Below the pieces are notes generated by a model. That model made no database searches. It was given only the letters and a program-made list of their open reading frames with translations, and was not told where the DNA came from. Of a DNA stretch of 64,000 nucleotides, positions 1 to 9,271 are shown in pieces; position 1 is the first letter of the stretch, and each line of letters starts with the position of its first letter. The position numbers were made by a program, and so were the translations under genes. Source of the stretch: Pseudoalteromonas luteoviolacea B = ATCC 29581 (GTDB lineage Bacteria > Pseudomonadota > Gammaproteobacteria > Enterobacterales > Alteromonadaceae); contig CAPN01000054.1 in NCBI GenBank assembly GCA_000333235.1, forward strand, positions 1-64,000, written 5' to 3'.

Positions 1-255
1 AGCTTCTTCAGTGAGCTCTGGCAAGTCCTCATCGGTGGTATCGTTTTGAACGTCGTCTAATAGCGAGTCAATGTCATCCAGATCAGCTTCTTCAGCAAGT
101 TCAGACAAATCCTCATCGATGGTATCGTTTTGAACTTCGTCTAATAACGAGTCAATGTCATCCAGATCAGCTTCTTCATCGAGTTCTGGTAAATCCTCAG
201 CGGTGGTATCGTTTTGAACTTCATCTAATAGCGAATCGATGTCATCCAGATCAGC
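1..255. repeat. 84-bp in-frame tandem repeat inside fimV
   Basis: The string atgtcatcca recurs at 71, 155 and 239, an exact 84-bp period. The first copy extends beyond the window edge. Each unit encodes 28 residues of the form EADLDDIDSLLDEVQND followed by a T/I-rich linker and EDLPEL. Unit copies differ by a few bases, mostly in the linker, and further degenerate units follow up to about 360. Acidic repeats are typical of FimV/HubP cytoplasmic regions. Confidence 0.9.
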
Positions 256-1917
256 TTCTTCGTTTAAGTTTGATAGTGGATCTTCAGAATCATCGTCTGT
301 TACTTCATCAAGCAAAGAGTCTATATCATCGTCATTAACAATCTCAGTGTTCAGCTCGTCTGTAGCGTTTCCTTCTAAATCAGCTCCCTTTTCTGAACCT
401 ACCGAATCAATCAAACTATCAATGTCATCTATGTCAAACTCATCATCACCGTCTGTTGGTGCATTGCTTTCGAGCAATGAATCAATATCGACGTCAACAT
501 CATTGTGCGTATCCGTCGCGAGCTCTTCACTTAGCGCTGCAAGCGCATCATCGCTCACGTCTAGCGCACTGTCTTCAACAGCATCTAATGCATCATCATC
601 CGAATCTGCTATTTCATTAAATAAATCATCAATATCCGACGCACTTAAAATATCATTCGGGTCAGAACTCTCTGCATCTAGATCAATTTCATCGCCACTA
701 TCACCGTCAAAGTTCTGTTGCAAGAAATCATCAAGGTCGCCTGAACTGTCTAACGCATCGTCATCGTGTGCATCATCAAAACCCATGTCATCTGACAACA
801 AGCTATCAAGCTCGTCATTATCGAGTACACCAGTTGAATCTTCGAACCCATCATCGGAGAGCTCGTCAAACATGATGTCGTCTTCAGGCAACATGTCATC
901 GTCATCTAAACGAATACTCGGTTCGGTATCTGCTGCTACCGCCGCGCCTGCAGCCATGCCCGCAGCTGCCGCACCAGTCATTGGTCCAAGATCGAGAGGG
1001 TCTAAGTCGATATCTTTAGATGGAGATTTGGGTAAAAACTCATCATCGTCGTCATCATAAGTTTGCTCTTTAGCCTTGCGTTTTCTCAAAAAGAAAACCA
1101 AACCAATAATCGCCAGTAAACTTGGAATGGTGGCTAAAAGTAAGATTGATAATGGAGAGCTCAGATCAAAGCTAAATTCATCATCCTGTTTTTTTTTTGC
1201 TTCTTCTCGCGCTATCAACTCTCGCTGTTGTTCAATAACCGCTTGCAATTGACGCTGAATTTCACTATCTGCGCCGAGTTGCTGACGAACGCTTTCAATT
1301 TCTTTGGAAATAGTACCTAGTTGCTGCTTGAGCTTATCGTTTTCTTCTAGGATCTCTTCAACGCTCTTTACAGAAGTCTTAAATTCGTTTTGCAACTCAA
1401 CGAGTCGAGCATCTTGTTCAATTCGGATATTTTTTATTGCGCTTTCAAGCTCTTGTTTGGCTACATCGACATCTACTTTTCTCGCTTGAGTGACTTTTCG
1501 TTTTGCCTCTTCAATCGTGTTGTTATCGAGCATTCCGCTCTTCTTCAACTCCCAAAGTTGATCGTCTTGTTCCGAGCGCTGTCTTGCAAAGATAGGATTA
1601 ATTTGACGGATCTCGCCCATAGATGGGATCTTTAAATACGATCCATTTCGCATGTGATTGAGATTCTGGTCTAAGAAGGAATCTGGGTTTTTTTCATACA
1701 ATGCGACCATCACTTGATAAATCGATACCGATTCGTCTGGCCGTACTTTGGCTGCAATCCGCCATAACGTGTCAGTTGGCTTAATCGGGCCAACGGCACG
1801 CCCTTGCATTCCATAGTCGACTCCTTTTGGCCCTTTTAGCAATGTCCCCTCTTGGGACTGGACCTGAGCGACAAGCAATGCAGACGCAAAAATACAAAAT
1901 AAGGCTAAACCGCGCAT
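1..1917 (-). CDS. fimV: FimV/HubP-type polar hub protein, N-terminal part (cut by window edge)
   Basis: The frame is open from an ATG at 1917 to the left edge, so the C-terminal end lies outside the window. The product starts with a signal peptide (MRGLALFCIFASALLVAQ). A FimV N-terminal, LysM-like region follows, with the hallmark stretch GPIKPTDTLWRIA and then NLNHMRNGSYLKIPS at about residues 90-105. Next come a coiled coil (about 120-250), one membrane segment (about 260-282) followed by RKRK, and a very acidic Asp/Ser-rich cytoplasmic part that becomes a regular 28-residue repeat near the edge. In gammaproteobacteria FimV/HubP proteins organise the cell pole and help type IV pilus, flagellar or chemotaxis machinery. 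Family identity is firm; the pole role is family knowledge. It lies downstream of asd in the same orientation, separated by 313 bp. Confidence 0.88.
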   Translation of the reverse strand, partial: MRGLALFCIFASALLVAQVQSQEGTLLKGPKGVDYGMQGRAVGPIKPTDTLWRIAAKVRPDESVSIYQVMVALYEKNPDSFLDQNLNHMRNGSYLKIPSMGEIRQINPIFARQRSEQDDQLWELKKSGMLDNNTIEEAKRKVTQARKVDVDVAKQELESAIKNIRIEQDARLVELQNEFKTSVKSVEEILEENDKLKQQLGTISKEIESVRQQLGADSEIQRQLQAVIEQQRELIAREEAKKKQDDEFSFDLSSPLSILLLATIPSLLAIIGLVFFLRKRKAKEQTYDDDDDEFLPKSPSKDIDLDPLDLGPMTGAAAAGMAAGAAVAADTEPSIRLDDDDMLPEDDIMFDELSDDGFEDSTGVLDNDELDSLLSDDMGFDDAHDDDALDSSGDLDDFLQQNFDGDSGDEIDLDAESSDPNDILSASDIDDLFNEIADSDDDALDAVEDSALDVSDDALAALSEELATDTHNDVDVDIDSLLESNAPTDGDDEFDIDDIDSLIDSVGSEKGADLEGNATDELNTEIVNDDDIDSLLDEVTDDDSEDPLSNLNEEADLDDIDSLLDEVQNDTTAEDLPELDEEADLDDIDSLLDEVQNDTIDEDLSELAEEADLDDIDSLLDDVQNDTTDEDLPELTEEA

Positions 1918-2230
1918 GCTGATCCCTTAAAGTCAAACTCGCGAAACGTGCGAGCGATAATAATGCAAACTACCCTCACGCCAAATAATTGTCGCGTGAG
2001 TTCTTATAATTTTAATAAGCAAGCTCTATTCCAACCCAAACTATAAACCAGAAAGACACGAATATCCATTGCAACATATTGAAAATCAACATGCTTATAG
2101 GTAAAAAGTATTGGTCGATTTTTTTAATTGAATTTCAAAGAGATGTGAAGGTAGATCTTAAGATGCTGTTAATTTGGTATTCGTTTCCCGTAAACTAATT
2201 ATGTTTACGGGAAAATCTGTCTAAAAAGGA
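1918..2230. other. Intergenic gap between asd and fimV
   Basis: This 313-bp stretch is A+T-rich and holds no convincing gene. It should carry the fimV promoter and leader on the minus strand. The only clear structure is the 12-bp perfect hairpin at 2184-2214, close to the asd stop codon. Confidence 0.6.
2184..2214 (-). terminator. Perfect 12-bp hairpin 17 nt beyond asd
   Basis: The arms tttcccgtaaac and gtttacgggaaa pair perfectly around a 7-nt loop. The position just after the asd stop fits a transcription terminator or 3'-end stabiliser, but neither side shows a real U-tract, so a protein-binding palindrome is an alternative. Confidence 0.45.
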
Positions 2231-3247
2231 TTAAAGGTAGGATTCAATTAAAGCTTCTGCAATTTGCACGCTGTTCGTCGCAGCTCCTTTTCGAATGTTA
2301 TCCGCAACAACCCAAAGGTTTAGTCCTTGTGGATGAGTCAAATCCTGCCTAATGCGACCAACAAAAACGTGATCACTGCCACTTGCATCAGACACCGCAG
2401 TTGGATAATCCTGCTCGTCATCAATAAGTTCAACGCCCGGCGCTTCACGTAATAATTGTTTTATATGCTCGATATCGTAAGGCATGCGAGTTTCTAAGTG
2501 GATTGCTTCTGAATGACCATAAAATACTGGCACACGAACCGCTGTCGGGTTCACCATGACAGTCGTATCCCCTAAAATTTTTTGAGTTTCCCACACCATT
2601 TTCATTTCTTCTTTGGTATAACCATTGTCTTGAAAGGCATCAATTTGTGGGATTACATTAAACGCTATTTGCTTTGGAAAAATTTCATTATCCATTGGTC
2701 GACCGTTCATCAGATTTGCTGTTTGACGAACTAATTCCTCAACCGCTTCTTTACCTGCACCAGACACCGATTGATAAGTCGTCACGTTAATACGATCAAT
2801 ACCATATGCATCGTAAATGGGTTTAAGTGCGACCATCATTTGAATAGTAGAACAATTTGGATTCGCGATGATATTACGATTACGAAAATCCGCGAGCGCT
2901 TCTTTGTTCACCTCTGGCACCACTAATGGAACATCATAATCGTTTCTAAACTGAGAGGTGTTATCGATCACCACACAACCCGCTTGTGCTGCTATCGGAG
3001 CATATTTTTCAGAGACACTGCTACCCGCTGAAAAAAGAGCGATATGGGCGTTAGCAAAATCAAATTCTTCTACGTCGATCACGGTCACTTTTTCACCATT
3101 AAACTCGACATCTTCACCTGCACTTCGACTACTTGCAAGTGGAAATAACGTATCAACTGGGAAGCCACGCTCGGCCAAAATCTCTATCATTTGGCGACCA
3201 ACTAGACCCGTGGCACCTAGTACCGCAACATTAAATTTCTGCGACAT
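2231..3247 (-). CDS. asd: Aspartate-semialdehyde dehydrogenase
   Basis: The 338-residue product catalyses NADPH-dependent reduction of aspartyl phosphate to aspartate semialdehyde, the branch point to lysine/diaminopimelate, threonine and methionine. The N-terminal nucleotide-binding motif is GATGLVG (residues 11-17). The catalytic cysteine sits in NPNCST (Cys132) and the catalytic histidine in FYGHSEAIH (His245). The length and the NPNCSTIQMM context match the shorter Asd2-type enzyme common in Vibrio, Pseudomonas and Alteromonadales. It follows pdxB in the same direction with a 23-bp gap, so co-transcription is likely. The start ATG at 3247 has AGAGGAAT upstream as ribosome-binding site. 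Confidence 0.95.
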   Translation of the reverse strand: MSQKFNVAVLGATGLVGRQMIEILAERGFPVDTLFPLASSRSAGEDVEFNGEKVTVIDVEEFDFANAHIALFSAGSSVSEKYAPIAAQAGCVVIDNTSQFRNDYDVPLVVPEVNKEALADFRNRNIIANPNCSTIQMMVALKPIYDAYGIDRINVTTYQSVSGAGKEAVEELVRQTANLMNGRPMDNEIFPKQIAFNVIPQIDAFQDNGYTKEEMKMVWETQKILGDTTVMVNPTAVRVPVFYGHSEAIHLETRMPYDIEHIKQLLREAPGVELIDDEQDYPTAVSDASGSDHVFVGRIRQDLTHPQGLNLWVVADNIRKGAATNSVQIAEALIESYL

Positions 3248-3270
3248 ATATTCCTCTTTTCTCTAATGGT

Positions 3271-4386
3271 TTATCGGGCGAACCCCAATTGCGTTAACAT
3301 TGGTTCAAGTTTTTTCGGCCCACTAACCTTTAACGTGCTAAACTCTCGCCTGCGCGGATAGTTTTTTCTAAGATGATCAAAACCTTGCGTCTTTAAATGA
3401 CGTCGAAGTAATCCATCGTCACGTCGCACATCATAAACCAAATGCACTAAGCGCCCTAAATCTGCCATGCAAAATTCTTCAGAAATCACACAATCAACCA
3501 GCTCTGGCACTGGCAAAAAATCGGCGAGTGTTTTTGTGGCTTTTTTCCCTTCCTTCTCACACAAAGCTTGGTAAAGCATTTGTGTGCCTCTCGCTTTACC
3601 TTCTAACGTGTGGCCCGCGATATGCACCGACGCAAAACGCACATAAGGCAACAGGTCAGTTAAAATATTAGGTTCATTTTCCCATACATCGAGCGCAAGC
3701 TCCAATTCTGCCCCCTCTTGCATTGCCTGCAAAAGCGCTTGATTGTCGATGACATCGCCACGACTCGCGTTGATGAGGATTGTCCCCTTTTTTAGTTTGC
3801 TTAATCGCTGTTTATTCAGCAGATGCTTTGTTTTATGAACACCTGATTTAACCAAAGGAACGTGACAGGTAATAATATCAGCATGTTGTAATAACGAATC
3901 AATATCAGTATGTTCGCTTAACGTGCCTGCTTCATAACGCAATGGATCACACACCATTACATTTACATTAAGGGCGGCGAGTTTTTCTCGCAAACATTGA
4001 CCTATACTACCAACACCAATAATTCCAATGGTCTTACCGTCGAGTGGCATCGATAACTCTTGAGAAAAGGCAAAAAGTGTACTTATAACATACTCTGCAA
4101 CCGCGATTGCATTGCATCCCGGAGCACTTGAAAACGTAATGTCGCGGCTCAAAAGGTATTCTGTGTCAACGTGATCCACACCAATTGTCGCCGTTCCAAC
4201 AAATTTTAATTTTGATGCATTGCTCAGCAAGGCCTCATTGACTGAGGTAACAGAGCGCACTAGTAATACATCTGCTTCTTCAACTTGAGCTGGTGTAACA
4301 TTACGCCCATCAAACCGAGTTACATGACCAAATTCACCAAAATAAGCTTCGACCAGAGGCATGTTTTGATCAGCCAGAATTTTCAT
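3271..4386 (-). CDS. pdxB: 4-phosphoerythronate dehydrogenase
   Basis: The 371-residue enzyme oxidises 4-phospho-D-erythronate in the DXP-dependent pyridoxal 5'-phosphate pathway. It shows the D-2-hydroxyacid dehydrogenase fold. The Rossmann motif GVGSIG lies at about 124-129. The catalytic triad is visible as Arg209 (NASRGD), Glu238 (WENEP) and His255 (HIAG). The C-terminal dimerisation domain typical of PdxB follows from about residue 290 and ends in KLEPMLTQLGF. It is followed by asd after 23 bp and preceded by fabB on the same strand, but a terminator separates fabB from pdxB, so pdxB probably has its own promoter in 4387-4580. Confidence 0.95.
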   Translation of the reverse strand: MKILADQNMPLVEAYFGEFGHVTRFDGRNVTPAQVEEADVLLVRSVTSVNEALLSNASKLKFVGTATIGVDHVDTEYLLSRDITFSSAPGCNAIAVAEYVISTLFAFSQELSMPLDGKTIGIIGVGSIGQCLREKLAALNVNVMVCDPLRYEAGTLSEHTDIDSLLQHADIITCHVPLVKSGVHKTKHLLNKQRLSKLKKGTILINASRGDVIDNQALLQAMQEGAELELALDVWENEPNILTDLLPYVRFASVHIAGHTLEGKARGTQMLYQALCEKEGKKATKTLADFLPVPELVDCVISEEFCMADLGRLVHLVYDVRRDDGLLRRHLKTQGFDHLRKNYPRRREFSTLKVSGPKKLEPMLTQLGFAR

Positions 4387-4469
4387 TTATTCGCTCTTTG
4401 CACTAAGCCTTTAATTTCGCGCTATTGTAACTCAATCTCAATCAAATAGCAGAATTAATAAAGTTTAAG

Positions 4470-4572
4470 TAACTTACACCAATCAACTCAAAGATGCTTG
4501 ATTTCAACAAGCATATACCGTCGTTTAGGCAAGGCATTGATTACAGGTACTGGCTTACCTCTTATTAAAATA
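4470..4572 (+). repeat. Degenerate interspersed repeat copy
   Basis: The segment around 4480-4515 (core aagatgcttgatttcaacaa) aligns by eye with 54247-54278 (core aaaatgcgtgacttcagcaa), differing at few positions. The following caaggcattgatta portion resembles the end of the element at 62384-62476. The copies look like members of a short, decayed, non-coding repeat family. Boundaries are approximate. Confidence 0.35.
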
Positions 4573-4585
4573 AACAACACGGCAT

Positions 4586-4614
4586 AAAAAAAGCCGAGAC
4601 TTTCGCCTCAGCTT
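4586..4614 (-). terminator. Rho-independent terminator of fabB
   Basis: Read on the minus strand, aagctgag pairs with ctcggctt (one G-T pair) around an 8-nt loop and is followed by a run of seven T. It lies about 40 nt beyond the fabB stop codon. Confidence 0.85.
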
Positions 4615-4654
4615 CTCAATCAAACTAAACTGCGTTTTTACACTCTAATTAATT

Positions 4655-5869
4655 CTATGCTTTGTACTTGCGCATTACCAGCGTTGCATTTGTACCACCA
4701 AAACCAAAGCTATTCGACATAACAATGTCTAGCTCTGTGTCGCGGCGTTCAGTAACAATATCCAAGCCTTTAGCTTCTGCGTCTAGTTCTTCAATGTTAA
4801 TTGATGGCGCAATAAAGTTATTTTCAAGCATTAATAACGAGAAAATCGCTTCATGCACACCCGCAGCACCGAGTGCATGACCAGTCATTGCTTTTGTTGC
4901 ACTGATCGCAGGCGAGTTATTGCCAAATAATTCTTTGATAGCGCCAAGTTCTTTCACATCACCAACTGGAGTCGATGTACCGTGCGTATTTAAGTAATCA
5001 ACTTTACCTTCAACACCAGCAAGCGCTTGCTTCATACAACGTACCGCACCTTCACCAGATGGCGCGACCATATCATAGCCATCTGAAGTTGCACCGTAGC
5101 CGACGATTTCAGCATAGATATGCGCACCACGAGCAAGCGCATGTTCCAACTCTTCAACAACAACAATACCACCACCGCCAGAGATCACAAAACCATCACG
5201 GTTCGCATCGTACGTACGAGACGCTTTTTCAGGTGTTTCATTGTATTTTGTTGATAACGCCCCCATTGCATCAAATTCCATTGCTAGCGTCCAGTGAAGT
5301 TCTTCACCACCACCTGCAAAAATCACATCTTGTTTGCCAAGTTGAATTTGCTCAACTGCATTTCCAATACAGTGCGCTGACGTTGCACACGCTGAACTAA
5401 TTGAGTAATTCACACCTTTGATTTTAAACGGTGTTGCTAAACACGCCGAGGTGGTACTCGCCATAGTACGAGGAACCATATACGGGCCAACACGCTTAAC
5501 GCCTTTTTCACGAAGTGTATCTGCTGCTTCTACTTGATACTTTGAAGAACCACCACCAGATCCGACGATAAGACCTGTGCGCTCATTTGATACTTGTTCT
5601 TCTGTGAGGCCAGAATCTTCAATCGCTTGAGCCATAGAAATGTAAGCATAAGCCGCTGCATCACCCATGAAACGATGAGCTTTACGATCAACTAACTCTT
5701 TAACATCAATATCAATTTTACCCGATACTGTACTGCGTAGGTTGTATTCAACGAACTCAGGGTTATGAGCGATACCACTCTTACCTGCTTTTAACGATTC
5801 TAATACTTCATTCTTATTGTTACCGATGCTTGATACGACACCGATCCCCGTAATTACGGCTCTTCTCAT
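4655..5869 (-). CDS. fabB: 3-oxoacyl-[ACP] synthase I
   Basis: The 404-residue condensing enzyme elongates acyl-ACP and is needed for unsaturated fatty acid synthesis. The nucleophile is Cys161 in SSACATSAH, and the two catalytic histidines are His296 (NTHGTSTP) and His331 (GHALGAAG). The sequence tracks FabB, not FabF, for example [18 protein letters not shown] at the start and [16 protein letters not shown] at the end. The start chosen is the ATG at 5869, preceded by AAGGGA 6 nt upstream; an upstream in-frame TTG at 5893 would add eight residues and has no such signal. It stands alone with a terminator behind it and is divergent from mnmC. A FabR-like operator lies 73 bp upstream of the start. 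Confidence 0.96.
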   Translation of the reverse strand: MRRAVITGIGVVSSIGNNKNEVLESLKAGKSGIAHNPEFVEYNLRSTVSGKIDIDVKELVDRKAHRFMGDAAAYAYISMAQAIEDSGLTEEQVSNERTGLIVGSGGGSSKYQVEAADTLREKGVKRVGPYMVPRTMASTTSACLATPFKIKGVNYSISSACATSAHCIGNAVEQIQLGKQDVIFAGGGEELHWTLAMEFDAMGALSTKYNETPEKASRTYDANRDGFVISGGGGIVVVEELEHALARGAHIYAEIVGYGATSDGYDMVAPSGEGAVRCMKQALAGVEGKVDYLNTHGTSTPVGDVKELGAIKELFGNNSPAISATKAMTGHALGAAGVHEAIFSLLMLENNFIAPSINIEELDAEAKGLDIVTERRDTELDIVMSNSFGFGGTNATLVMRKYKA

Positions 5870-5941
5870 GGGAATTCCCTTAGAACTATACAAATTTTCA
5901 TTATTTTACGCTGAAACGAATTACAAAGTGGTCAGCTTTCC

Positions 5942-5959
5942 AGCGTACACTCGTAAACT
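5942..5959. promoter_or_regulatory. Candidate FabR operator upstream of fabB
   Basis: The sequence agcgtacactcgtaaact is an imperfect palindrome (AGCGTAC and AGTTTAC half-sites, 4-nt centre). It resembles the AGCGTACA...TGTACGCT palindrome that FabR binds before fabA and fabB in enterobacteria. It sits 73-90 bp upstream of the fabB start. The match was judged by eye from memory of the motif. Confidence 0.45.
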
Positions 5960-6161
5960 GAAATCTAATGTAACCCGATGGCTTTCGAAGTTGTAGCCCA
6001 TTAGGTCAAATTTTCTGTAAAAAATTCACAATACTGACTTAATAACTTAGATTAAAAAATCCTTTATTATTAAATGAACAGGAAGAAAATTAACCGCATA
6101 TCAAAGACGACAGCAAAGAAAACCCGTAAAATAATGAAAACTTTTTGATCTGAGCCACCTA

Positions 6162-8147
6162 ATGATCCAAAACGCAAAAATACATTTCAATGAACAGGGA
6201 ACCCCTGTTGCTGACGAGTTTGACGATGTGTACTTCAGCAACGACGATGGCCTCCAAGAATCAAATTATGTGTTCTTCAAACAAAATCGTATCGATATTC
6301 GATTACAAAACCATGACCAAGCTCATTTCACGATTGCCGAAACAGGATTCGGTACCGGACTTAATTTTCTTAATGCGTGGCAGCAATTTGATACTCTTGA
6401 ACCTCAGCGCAATGTCAATCGGTTACACTTTATTTCTTTTGAAAAATTTCCTGTTGCTCGCGATGATTTAGTTAAAGCCTTAGCAGCTTGGCCAACCGTG
6501 AGTAATTACGCTAAAAAGCTATGTGCCAGTTACCCTATCGCGTTGCAAGGTTGTCACCGCTTGGTCTTTGACGATGGTGCAGTCGTCCTTGATCTTTGGT
6601 TTGGAGATGTAGCGCAAAGCATACCGCAAATGAGCGTTAGCCAACGCGGTATCGTCGATGCTTGGTTTCTTGATGGCTTTGCACCGAGTAAAAACCCTCA
6701 AATGTGGCAACCGTCGTTATTCGATGCGATGGTAAAACTGAGTCGCCGTGACGCAACTGTCGCTACATTTACCGCGGCTGGATTTGTTCGCAGAGGCTTG
6801 CAAGAAGCGGGCTTTATGATGGCAAAGTCAAAAGGCTATGGTAAAAAGCGTGAAATGCTTATCGGTTATTTGCCTGAACCCTCTGATAAACAACAAGAGA
6901 AACCCTATTTTTCTCATGTGCCTCGGACATTAGAAAAAGTCGCCATAATTGGTGGCGGTATCGCTTCTGCCTCACTTGTACTGGCATTAGCACAGCGTGG
7001 CAAACACGCTCACTTATTTTGCGAAGACGAGCAGCTCGCGATGGGTGCATCACACAATCGTCAAGGTGCGGTCTATCCTCATTTGCAAGCAGACTATACC
7101 ATTCAAAGTGAAATGTATGCGCACAGCTTTTTATTTGCGAAAAGACTCTATCAATCCTTGCTCGATGAGGGATTTGCTTATTCACATCAATGGTGTGGTG
7201 TATTGCTCCAAGCCATCAGTCATACAGTAAAAGAACGCCAAGCAAACATTATTGAAAAAGGCACTTGGCCATTGCCTTTACTACGCGCTGTAAATGAAGT
7301 CGAAGCAAGCGAACTTGCTCAGATAGAAACGCCCTACAGCGGATTGTATATCGAACAAGCCGGTTGGGTCAGTCCATCTGAACTCACTCAAGCACTCTAT
7401 AAAAAGTCACACCAGTTGACGAATACTTCCATACAATTCAACACCAAAATTACTTCGCTTGAAAACACCTCACAAGGTTGGATGCTATCAAATGGCACGA
7501 CTTGTATCGGCCCATTTAGTGATGTATTTATTTGTGCGGGTGAACACAGTGATGGATTCGAGCAAACAGCTTCTTTACCTCTGCATGGCGTAAGAGGACA
7601 AGTTTCACACATTCAAGCATCGAGTGAGTCACAAAAGTTGGCCACTGTGCTTTGTCACAAAGGTTACTTTACGCCTGCTCACGATAACCTTCATTGCATG
7701 GGCGCCACTTTTGATAAAAACACGAAATCGAGAGAAGTGACGAACGACGATAATACGACGAATCGTCAACAACTGAATTCGTTTTATCGAAAGCAATCTT
7801 GGAATCAATCACTCGGAGAAATCGTCGACGCGAAAGCTGCCGTTCGCTGCTGCTTTTCCGATCACTTACCAATGGTCGGTGAGATGATCTGCGAGAAGGA
7901 CGTCGACACCGCGTTTGCTAATCTACGAAAAGGCAAACAATTTGGCTTTGGTGAATTAACACGCCCACATCAAGGTTTACACGTATTTACTGGTTTAGGC
8001 GCAAGGGGCCTTTGCAGTGCTCCCTTGTTAGCTGAACATTTCGTTTCGTGTTTACTTGATGAACCACGACCGCTAAGCGAGCGTCTTAATGAAGCCCTTC
8101 ACCCAGCTCGTTTTGCAATTCGCGGTCTATTACGCAAAGAACGTTAA
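6162..8147 (+). CDS. mnmC: Bifunctional tRNA (mnm5s2U34) methyltransferase / FAD-dependent oxidoreductase
   Basis: The 661-residue enzyme finishes mnm5s2U at the wobble position of tRNAs for Glu, Gln and Lys. The C-terminal half removes the carboxymethyl group, and the N-terminal half methylates the resulting nm5s2U. The N-terminal SAM-binding motif is ETGFGTGLNF (about 61-70), and the methyltransferase core WFLDGFAPSKNP lies near 168-179. The FAD-binding motif VAIIGGGIASASL begins near residue 262. The length matches the fused gammaproteobacterial form. Its start has only a weak ribosome-binding site. It is divergent from fabB across about 290 bp and ends in a shared terminator with motY. 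Confidence 0.95.
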   Translation: MIQNAKIHFNEQGTPVADEFDDVYFSNDDGLQESNYVFFKQNRIDIRLQNHDQAHFTIAETGFGTGLNFLNAWQQFDTLEPQRNVNRLHFISFEKFPVARDDLVKALAAWPTVSNYAKKLCASYPIALQGCHRLVFDDGAVVLDLWFGDVAQSIPQMSVSQRGIVDAWFLDGFAPSKNPQMWQPSLFDAMVKLSRRDATVATFTAAGFVRRGLQEAGFMMAKSKGYGKKREMLIGYLPEPSDKQQEKPYFSHVPRTLEKVAIIGGGIASASLVLALAQRGKHAHLFCEDEQLAMGASHNRQGAVYPHLQADYTIQSEMYAHSFLFAKRLYQSLLDEGFAYSHQWCGVLLQAISHTVKERQANIIEKGTWPLPLLRAVNEVEASELAQIETPYSGLYIEQAGWVSPSELTQALYKKSHQLTNTSIQFNTKITSLENTSQGWMLSNGTTCIGPFSDVFICAGEHSDGFEQTASLPLHGVRGQVSHIQASSESQKLATVLCHKGYFTPAHDNLHCMGATFDKNTKSREVTNDDNTTNRQQLNSFYRKQSWNQSLGEIVDAKAAVRCCFSDHLPMVGEMICEKDVDTAFANLRKGKQFGFGELTRPHQGLHVFTGLGARGLCSAPLLAEHFVSCLLDEPRPLSERLNEALHPARFAIRGLLRKER

Positions 8148-8158
8148 GCATAAAGGAT

Positions 8159-8182
8159 ACTGCCGCCAAAGCGGCAGTTTTT
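8159..8182. terminator. Terminator between convergent mnmC and motY
   Basis: The stem actgccgc/gcggcagt is perfect, with a caaa loop, and is followed on the plus strand by TTTT. It lies 11 nt after the mnmC stop. It could also act on motY, but the U-tract favours mnmC. Confidence 0.85.
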
Positions 8183-8198
8183 ATTTGATAACATTAGA

Positions 8199-9074
8199 TT
8201 ACTGACGGGCTAATTGAATAACCACGCGGCGGTTTTTCTCACGACCAATGACGGTGTCGTTGTCAGCAATATGGCGTTTTTCACCAAATCCGTCCGCCAA
8301 AATTCGCGATTCATCAACCCCCATGGAAACCATATACTCTTTTATTGCTTTTGCACGTCGTTGTGACAGTTCCATATTAATGGCACGGCCACCATAACTA
8401 TCGGTATAAGCGGCAATTTCAATCATGGCAATTTCAGGGTCGTTTTTTAAATATTCACCGATCATTTCTAAACGTTTACGCGATTCTCGAGTCAATTCAC
8501 TGCTGTTTTTCTTATAATTCATAACAGTAAATGCGATGTCTTCAAAACTATACGGAAGCAACATGTCACGACACTGTAAAAACGCCCAATAGGCTTGTTT
8601 AAAATTCACCGATGACAAGGCCACTGAAATGTAATCAACCTTATTAGCCCAATCCTTGTAATAAAACGTCGGGAAATACCCTTTCTCTAATTCAGTAAGC
8701 ATTTCCCACGCGCTGTCATTGCCTAATTCACCATCGAACTTTTTCAATAATTTCATTGAAGTGAGATCGCGAACGGGCTTTCCGGCGCGCCATGAAGGAG
8801 GCACCGACTGCACGCCGGCAAAGTCATAACTCTCTGGTCTCACCATCATGTCAAAATTAAAAGTAAGATCTTTATTTTTACTCGCCTTTACTGAAAACAA
8901 TGCATCACCATAATAAGGCACTTCATGCTGCAACGAACAACTCAGGCGATTCACTTTATTTACTGTCCAGTGCGAAGTGTCGGCCGTGGCAGCATATTGC
9001 CGCATCGAGGCCGTAGCAAAAAAGCTACTTGCAATCGATACTCCTGAAACAAGGAAAAGCCAGCTATACTTCAC
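8199..9074 (-). CDS. motY: Sodium-type flagellar motor protein MotY (OmpA-family C-terminus)
   Basis: The product (291 residues) has a signal peptide, KYSWLFLVSGVSIASSFFATA. The MotY N-terminal domain (RQYAATADTSHW, then LSCSLQHEVPYYGDALF) is followed by a C-terminal OmpA peptidoglycan-binding domain, about 175-285, with AYTDSYGG, ELSQRRAKAIKEYM and GREKNRRVVI. MotY forms the T ring of sodium-driven polar flagellar motors, so a sodium-type flagellum is inferred. The GTG at 9074 is chosen because AAAGG lies 8 nt upstream and it places the signal peptide at the N-terminus; a longer frame to 9158 lacks both. The gene is divergent from rnt, a pairing I recall from Vibrio and Shewanella relatives. 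Confidence 0.9.
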   Translation of the reverse strand: MKYSWLFLVSGVSIASSFFATASMRQYAATADTSHWTVNKVNRLSCSLQHEVPYYGDALFSVKASKNKDLTFNFDMMVRPESYDFAGVQSVPPSWRAGKPVRDLTSMKLLKKFDGELGNDSAWEMLTELEKGYFPTFYYKDWANKVDYISVALSSVNFKQAYWAFLQCRDMLLPYSFEDIAFTVMNYKKNSSELTRESRKRLEMIGEYLKNDPEIAMIEIAAYTDSYGGRAINMELSQRRAKAIKEYMVSMGVDESRILADGFGEKRHIADNDTVIGREKNRRVVIQLARQ

Positions 9075-9271
9075 GATATTCACCTTTATATCTGATGTTA
9101 GTGCGTCAAATCTACGCCGCCTCAAAACATGTCGAGACTTTGTAATAAAGCAATGCAATTTTTATGCCTTTCTAATTTTCTCAATATAAAAGACAGCCAA
9201 AAAACTACACTAGCAATACACCATCATAGTTTGACATAATACGCGGCTCAACTTAGCAACGCAAAACGGTC

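Noticed and set aside
239-1060. Long serine-rich plus-strand frame opposite fimV
   Set aside because: It is the antisense shadow of the Asp/Ser-rich fimV repeat region; fimV shows clear family motifs in the other strand, and this frame has no start signal.
4975-5400. His/Gln-rich plus-strand frame opposite fabB
   Set aside because: It is an antisense shadow inside the fully conserved fabB gene.
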